A DNA stretch of 64,000 nucleotides from Icerya purchasi (taxonomy: Eukaryota; Arthropoda; Insecta; Hemiptera; Monophlebidae): contig CM077116.1 of assembly GCA_039619475.1 (NCBI GenBank), forward strand, positions 204,313,117 to 204,377,116, written 5' to 3'. Below are positions 58,170 to 64,000 of the stretch, piece by piece (within the stretch, counting starts at the first letter, position 1; the number at the start of each line of letters is the position of its first letter). Position numbers and translations under genes: made by a program. The notes below the pieces were generated by a model. The model saw only the letters and a list, made by a program, of their open reading frames with translations. It searched no databases and had not been told where the DNA came from.

Positions 58170-59591
58170 ACGCGAATTATAGACCTGCAGCTAAATAATT
58201 AATAATGGAAAAATTCACGGAAAAACATATAGCTAAACATTTAGAGGAATACATTGCAATAAATAAATTAGTCATCAGTATTCGTTTCAAAAAGACAAAA
58301 GCACCTCTATGCTATCGAGCGACTTTTCAAATTTATCCGAAGACGTTGCTTAGCTTTTTTTTTTTCTTACTGATTTGACGAAAGCGTTTGATTCAGACAC
58401 CATTTATTAATAAAGGAACTTAAAGATATTTGAAGGAAAACCATTAAAACTACTTAAATAACAGAAGCGGTATAGTTAGAATTGGGAACACCTATAGTCA
58501 ACCTCTTGTCATGAAATGTGGTGTTCTTCGAGGCATAATTCGGGCCCCAATTTTAATGTCACGATATTATTTCATTTAACTTTCCGGACAAACAAAATAT
58601 TTTTAAACAAATGTTAAACGCAGTGAACCGGTTTGTCGGTAGATTGTTTGTTAACAAAATACGATTAAACATCAAATAAAAATGCGAAGCCCTAAAAAGG
58701 ACCGTTTCCAAAAAGAATTTAAACGAATAAAAAGAACAACAACGAAGTAACTAAATGAATGAAACGCGAATTATCGAAACGGAAATAATAGCTTATATCG
58801 AAGCGACATGACGAAACAACGAATGTCTGTATTTAATAATAATACAGTGACGGTTAAAAGCTACTGACCCGTTATTTTTCGATTTGTTTACACGCTTAAT
58901 TTTTAACTTTATACTACACAATACTGTTCTCATGAATATCTAGCGTTGTTCTCCGAAACATGTCGCGATATTTTTTATATTTTTTTGATTGTTAATTAAT
59001 GAAGACTTCGATGTTTCATAATTTTTAAAATATCATTTAAAGAATTACTAGAAGGTGTGTTATACCAATGTTAGAAAAGAAGCGAAGCTTGTCAAATACT
59101 AACATTTCTTTCATTATATAACTAAACGACGATAAATTAAAATGAATAAACTAAATAAAATAAAAATACAAAAATTAATATTTATTAACATATATACAAG
59201 GAATGTACAAAAATAAATAAAAGTTGGGAAAATTTTTACCGTCACAGATGATATTAGCCGACAAAAATATTACTGAATTACAGCTTCAAGTAGACTTAAA
59301 CAACCTGAACATTGCATGACAAAGGAATTCAAAGATAAAACCAAATTGTTACGGATTAATAAATCAAGTAACCACTAAAGGTTTCGCAATATAAACATGT
59401 CATAGAGAGAACACTGTTTTCATGGAAAAAATAGCAACTTGCATCAACGCATTGAAACAGCGAATACAACTAAAAATATTTAGAAGTAAAAATAGATAAC
59501 TACTTTTATTGGAGGGACTATATATAAACTACTGAAATATAAAAGTTAGGAGAACAATTCTATTGCTATATAAACTGAATAATATATCAAC
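58170..59591 (+). mobile_element. CR1-like LINE relic, 5' part of the split copy
   Basis: Broken frames read EYANYRPAAK and MEKFTEKHIAKHLEEYI (RT block 2), LTDLTKAFDSD (motif A, about 58370-58400), a motif B with RGIIRAPILM (about 58528-58560) and, after about 660 nt of unexplained sequence, DDILADKNITELQLQVDLNN in mixed frames (motif C and after, about 59246-59310), CINALKQRIQLKIF and LLLYKLNNIST (about 59555-59590). The last block continues on the far side of the hAT at 61438. The order fits CR1/L2-type RT. The extra 660 nt between motifs B and C (about 58580-59240) is probably another insertion. Confidence 0.6.
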
Positions 59592-60196
59592 CATGGACGT
59601 AGTAAAGGGAGGGGGTTTAGGGGGTCTAACCCCCCTCAACTTAACTGCCACGAAGAGACAAAAATCTCGCTATAAGGAACGCACTAATGTTTTTTTTTAA
59701 TTTTTCCAAATTCAAAGAATTGCCATTAAATCTCTGGATATCACTTATTTCTATTGACTAATAATAACTTCAAACCTAAATCCCCCTCCGCTGAAAACAG
59801 AGGAGGAAACACATATAATTATAAAATGCTGCAGCATATTCATTTGCAGACAGTGAGTAGATAATACTAAGACAGATTATCGTTGTTGAAAGATTATTTT
59901 CCTAGTCGCTGGATAACAGCACTCTTTGCTTTTTTCTTCGTATAAAAACCACTTGGTTTTGCGATGTACCATTTACACAGTTCGAAAGGCTGATAAGGCT
60001 GATTGTTTTAAGAGCTGAATTAACGAGGCAAAGAATTATTTACGAAGCAGTTTATAATTGCTGACGAGTGCTGGCGATCGTGCCATTGAGAAGCAGGCGA
60101 TCAATCAAGTGATCTAATAAGCTGAAGTTTTTGTAATATATTTTCGGGTTTCATTTCAAAGGAGGTCTCCTTTTTTGGGTTTCTTTGGGATTGGTT

Positions 60197-60419
60197 TTCT
60201 TTGCGTGATATTATATTCTTTGCATGATATTGTATTCTTTGCATGATATTGTATTCTTTGCATGATATTGTATTCTTTGCATGATATTGTATTCTTTGCA
60301 TGATATTGTATTCTTTGCATGATATTGTATTCTTTGCATGATATTGTATTCTTTGCATGATATTGTATTCTTTGCATGCTATTGTATTCTTTGCATGATA
60401 TTGTATTCTTTGCATGATT
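60197..60419. repeat. 19-bp minisatellite, about 11.7 copies
   Basis: Unit TATTCTTTGCATGATATTG, almost identical in every copy (one A-to-C change near 60380, two changes in the first unit). Because 19 is not a multiple of three, one repeat sequence opens overlapping minus-strand frames (60101-60415 and 60156-60485) that cycle the same 19 residues. Those frames are not genes. Confidence 0.95.
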
Positions 60420-60839
60420 TAAGGATAAATTTTCCTTCGGTACTACCTTGGTACTGAGGTTTGTGGAAAATTGTGGCCTTCGCATACAATTAATATTAAT
60501 AAAATTTAATAAAACCCAATAAATGATGAATTTATCTTAATAATTTAAAATCAACATAAAGTATTTAAAATGTATTTATAAAATATTTCATTTAATAAAT
60601 AAGTCATAATTTATATTTAAAAAATTATTTTAATTTTTTAAGAAATAATTCATTTATTTTATAAATTATTTAGATAAAATCTTCATTTATTCTCTTCCGC
60701 TCAAAAAAAAACAAATGACTCAATGTTATCCTTTTTTTTCCATCATATGGAGAGAAAGGAAAATCGATCAGTTCAACTGGAACGCAAAGGGAGGAGACAG
60801 CCGATATATACTATTGTCTAAGAATTTTTTACCCTTTTG

Positions 60840-61230
60840 TCGATCAGGGAACTGGATGACTGTTTCAAGTCACATCATGAAGCAATCCAGAGAATACAAA
60901 TGCTCCTATCAGGAAAGACAGATAATGACCCGAAAACTATAGAATGTCTGTGCAAAATTGCAAATGACCACTGCTCTAGAAGCTCTCGACCAATGCGATG
61001 AAACTTTTTTCCTATTGGTAAAAAAACTTATCATCATTTTGGTCACACTTCCGCAGCATCGACTGCGACTCCTGAAAGTCTTTTTCGAGTCTAAAAAATA
61101 AAAAAACCTATCTAAGAAACAAAATCGGACGACTAACTGGTCTTGTTTTAATGAGTGTTCTTCGTGATCTAGCGCCGAAGCTCAGTTCTAGTGAAATTAC
61201 GGAGGTGTCGGTGCGGAAACGCAAACACAA
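60840..61230 (+). pseudogene. hAT transposase C-terminal remnant
   Basis: Mixed frames give CFKSHHEAIQRIQMLLSG (about 60862-60915), IECLCKIANDHC, ALEALDQCDETFFPIVKKLI (about 60978-61037), then after a shift STATPESLFRV, KIKKPI, TKSDD and a degenerate LMSV-type end (to about 61175). In hAT transposases the C-terminal domain has the pattern of a hydrophobic P-x2-KL helix, STA-x-E-R-x-FS and a conserved Leu/His end, used for dimerisation. Three stops fall inside the block. The N-terminal zinc finger and DDE residues were not found. Confidence 0.7.
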
Positions 61231-61437
61231 CATGTTTTAAAAAATTCAAATAAATACATTAAAAATATACATATGTAAATTCATAAATTATATATGCATT
61301 TTTTAATTCTAGATCTCCTTATTTGTCATACCAAATCACTCTCAGCAAAGACATTTCTTTGAAAAGGGTTTTTTCTTTCTTTTTTTTTCCCGGTCTGAAC
61401 CCCCTCCTTATGATATTGCTACATCCGTGATATCAAC

Positions 61438-61565
61438 TAATAAAACATAATGATATATTATGTCAATCTTATTTAAACTATGCAGTAATAGCTGGGAGGC
61501 AAAGCAAACAAAAATGAAACCTATTACAAAAATAACGCGGATAATTTATATGCAAATAGGAACTT
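61438..61565 (+). mobile_element. CR1-like LINE relic, 3' part of the split copy
   Basis: Immediately after the hAT target duplication the translation resumes with SYLNYAVIAGR-type and TKMKPITKITRIIYM residues, the RT C-terminal segment (LNYxxIxWG, then a Lys-rich helix) that should follow LLLYKLNNIST upstream. Removing the hAT and one TSD copy makes the LINE continuous. The downstream end is not defined. Confidence 0.55.
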
Positions 61566-62545
61566 GTTGAAAAAATATAATATTCCGAACCCAAAATCGT
61601 ATAAATAAATAAAGATAGAAAAAAGAAATTTATAATATAATATTCCGGAAAATAGAACGAAAAATAATTTAAACGAGCAAGATGATAACATTCAAATAAA
61701 TATACTTTATAATCAATCATTTACTATCAAACAAGAAAGCAATTAACGTAGGAGTAAAAAAAAAAAAAAAGGATTATTAATAGAGACATTAAAATTATGT
61801 AAAATATCACGGCTACTATTAGCGAAAAAAAAAAAAGAATCAAACATTCCCACCTTCGGATAAAATGTGTAGAATATAGTGGAATATGAACTGTCTCCGA
61901 AACTCGTTTATGAATTTTTTTATTTATATTTAAAATAGAGATCGGAGACATGTGTGTTAAACTATGGAGCACCCCGCCGACAAGGACAGGATCCTCGAAC
62001 GTAAGTCGTGTGTTATATAATAAAAAAAAAAAACAAAAAACTATTCATTTATAAACTCTTGTCGACACCTAGTTAATTAAAAATTAGGGGAAAAAATAAT
62101 GGAATAATAAAAATCCTTAATTACCTTCGCTATTTGGAAGTACTTATACGTCTTCTACCTGATACAGCACGAGTATTTGCGCATAAAGTAACGAAATGTA
62201 CAACATCATGTTCAGTTTTTTTCTGTGTTTTGATATGTGCAGTGCACTAATTAAATTTCGACGAAGACTGAGATAGAACGTGTTGTCAACGCGTTAACAT
62301 GGCAACTAAAGACGGCATTAGTTGAAGCCGTCCGGATCATTGTTAAATTTTAATTTCCTCAAAGAAATTGTAATAATTCTATTCCTTCTAAGAAGAAACA
62401 GTAGCTATTGAAATTCTCAAATCACTATTTCTCACAACCACGAGAATCGTCTGATACATGTTTGTGTTATTACTTGCAGTTTATATCGAAAAATGCTCTG
62501 GTTATTCCGTGGTTTGCGTAGCGATTTTTAATTTTCCCTTATTTT
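61566..62545. other. AT-rich intergenic DNA
   Basis: Several A runs. The minus-strand frames 61478-61720 and 61727-61972 are chance frames in AT-rich sequence. No gene recognised. Confidence 0.5.
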
Positions 62546-62596
62546 GGTTTGCCCCTGGGCTTGTCAGCAACGGACGATTACTCATCAACACGTGGT
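62546..62596 (-). repeat. Second copy of the 37460 shared block
   Basis: GGTTTGCCCCTGGGCTTG, TCAGCAACGGACGATTAC and CATCAACACGTG match 37452-37502 with about four differences. No T run precedes it here. Probably the 3' UTR of the same antisense retroelement family. Confidence 0.6.
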
Positions 62597-64000
62597 TTTT
62601 AATTGTAACTTCCATAATGCTATATAATTCAAGGATTTCACTCACGAGTTAAACCCTTTCGTTATTCCGTTATATACAAAAAATTGTACATCATTGTAAA
62701 ATTCTGTGACACATTGCTTCGGCGTTATTTTATCCTAACAGTTCCCCCTTAGCCGACAAAATTAAACCGTGTTTAATCTGGTTATCACCTGGCATTTCTC
62801 GGTGACGGACAAAGTTTTGCATTGCGTCCAACCCCATAAGACGCATTCATGTCAGGATAAGAACCGAGAGAGAAGGAAAGGTTCCGTTTCGGCCTTTTTA
62901 ATTTAATCATGCCACTTTGTCCGATACGAGCAGTCAATTTACCAACTGTCCCGTCTGTCTTCTTTTTCACCCCCCCCCCCGCGGAAAACTAGCGGGTTAG
63001 TGTAGCCCTATTTTCTCTGAATTGCTTATTGTGTAAAAGGCAACCCGACTGTAAGTGATAAATCGTTGTAACTGTTGGTCAGATTTCTTCACGCGAGTTC
63101 GCCACACGTTTTACCTATTTTGTCCATACTGACTCGAACATTACTGCGGTGTTTGGGATATTTTCAATTACAGCAGTGCGCATTCGATTCTTTAATGATA
63201 CTTACAACTGGAAGAGTATAATTCGTCGCTACGTTCGGTATTTCAGAACTGACGGAGTGATGACGGAACAGGTGCAGGACAAACAGGGAAGTTTTAAACT
63301 TTTCAAACATTTCTATTCCTGAAATTGTTTAAATGCGGATTTCAACGTTTGTTAGAAAAATACTTATTCTGCTAATGAGTAGGAAGTTGTTGACCTTTCG
63401 CAAATTCGGGTTTACTAATTCTTAATATTATTGCAAAATTACAACTTTGACGTAAAACAAAAAGGATGAATATAGGGGGCGCATTTTTAATCAACTATTC
63501 GGGGAAAAATAAAGAATTGTTCACTTTCACGATGAAAAATAACGCAATATTACAAGAAGTCGTTGTTGAGGGGTGATTTTATTGAAAATTATGAATACTT
63601 AATTAAAGTTTAAAAATAGGGGAGGGGAAAAATACCGGCCGTAATGTAGAATGAAAATTTACGCGCAAAAATATGAAATGTAAGAATTGTTGAAGAGAAA
63701 AAAATCGTTCTAAACAAATCGGATTCGTTTAATTCTTCTTCGTTTATGCCACGTCAGTTACTCAGAATATGAGTAATGCGACAAATGCATTAACCTCATT
63801 TACCGGCGATATTTTTATACTGATATGAGAAAAATATTCGCACCCTATACGGCGGCGCGGTCTTATAACATTAGCTTAATGTGCATTTAGAAGAGCTTAA
63901 AAGGAAGCGGAAAATGGAAACCACCTTACAGACTTAAGGGAAAATGAAAATTTCCTATAGGAAGTTTTTCAGTTTGGTAAGTGGCAAAGAGAATTGAGCG
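62597..64000. other. Intergenic DNA to window end
   Basis: Moderately mixed composition with a C run at about 62971-62980. The small frame 62785-62970 (minus) lacks motifs. No gene recognised. The last bases show no evident exon. Confidence 0.45.

Larger units (their letters stand above)
59592..61429 (+). mobile_element. hAT transposon relic with perfect 8-bp TSD
   Basis: 1838 bp flanked by ATATCAAC at 59584-59591 and 61430-61437. Ends are CATGGACGTAG (left) and, in complement, CACGGATGTAG (right), followed in both by a G-rich block (GGAGGGGGTTTAG / GGAGGGGGTTCAG). Eight-bp duplication and CA...TG termini fit hAT. The 3' half holds remnants of a hAT dimerisation domain. The left half holds a 19-bp minisatellite. 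No intact ORF, so it is a dead copy; it lies inside the CR1-like relic. Confidence 0.85.

Noticed and set aside
60190..60420. Considered as a CRISPR-like array because of regular repeats
   Set aside because: There are no spacers; units are contiguous tandem copies in eukaryotic DNA.
60101..60485. Two antisense frames coding a perfect 19-residue repeat
   Set aside because: Direct consequence of the 19-bp minisatellite. They lie inside a dead hAT element.

Overview
This window looks like nuclear DNA of an insect. The grounds are AT-rich, intergenic-looking sequence with no CpG depletion visible by eye, dense simple repeats, and retroelement and transposon families typical of arthropods. The species cannot be fixed from the sequence. 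No host protein-coding gene, rRNA or functional tRNA could be supported, so this is a gene desert or a long intron filled with transposable elements of several ages. I found no CRISPR array, operon or defence system.

Layout. From 1 to 20000 there are 3' ends of one I-group non-LTR (LINE) family at 2660, 5560, 11524, 12390 and 18490. Two RTE-type relics lie at 11900 and 15380. Two long hairpins lie at 5289 and 6636, and a third sits inside the reverse transcriptase (RT) relic at 15585. From 20000 to 30200 there is an RTE relic (20000-21570), a GC- and CpG-richer stretch (21730-23930), a hairpin (23930) and a stack of nested elements. In that stack an RTE-like LINE (24300-27896) is split by an inverted-repeat element with a 9-bp target duplication and by an antisense I-group tail. 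Its microsatellite tail is followed directly by an apparently intact mariner (27916-29265) with one 368-codon transposase.

From 31390 to 35110 lies the most complete LINE, R1/I-like, with a gag-like ORF1 (CCHC knuckle) and an endonuclease-RT ORF2, both broken. From 35800 to 43330 there are an antisense RTE end, a nearly complete RTE relic and a Jockey-like relic. From 46960 to 50400 there is a longer, internally deleted copy of the I-group LINE followed by an RTE relic. From 56290 to 61560 there are a tRNA-derived sequence, a MITE-like inverted repeat, and a CR1-like LINE interrupted by a hAT relic bounded by a perfect 8-bp target duplication and carrying a 19-bp minisatellite.

The only coding sequence that reads as functional is the mariner transposase (DD41D spacing). 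Everything else is pseudogenic. The value of the window lies in the nesting order, the target-site duplications and several unusual inverted duplications, not in a new gene system.
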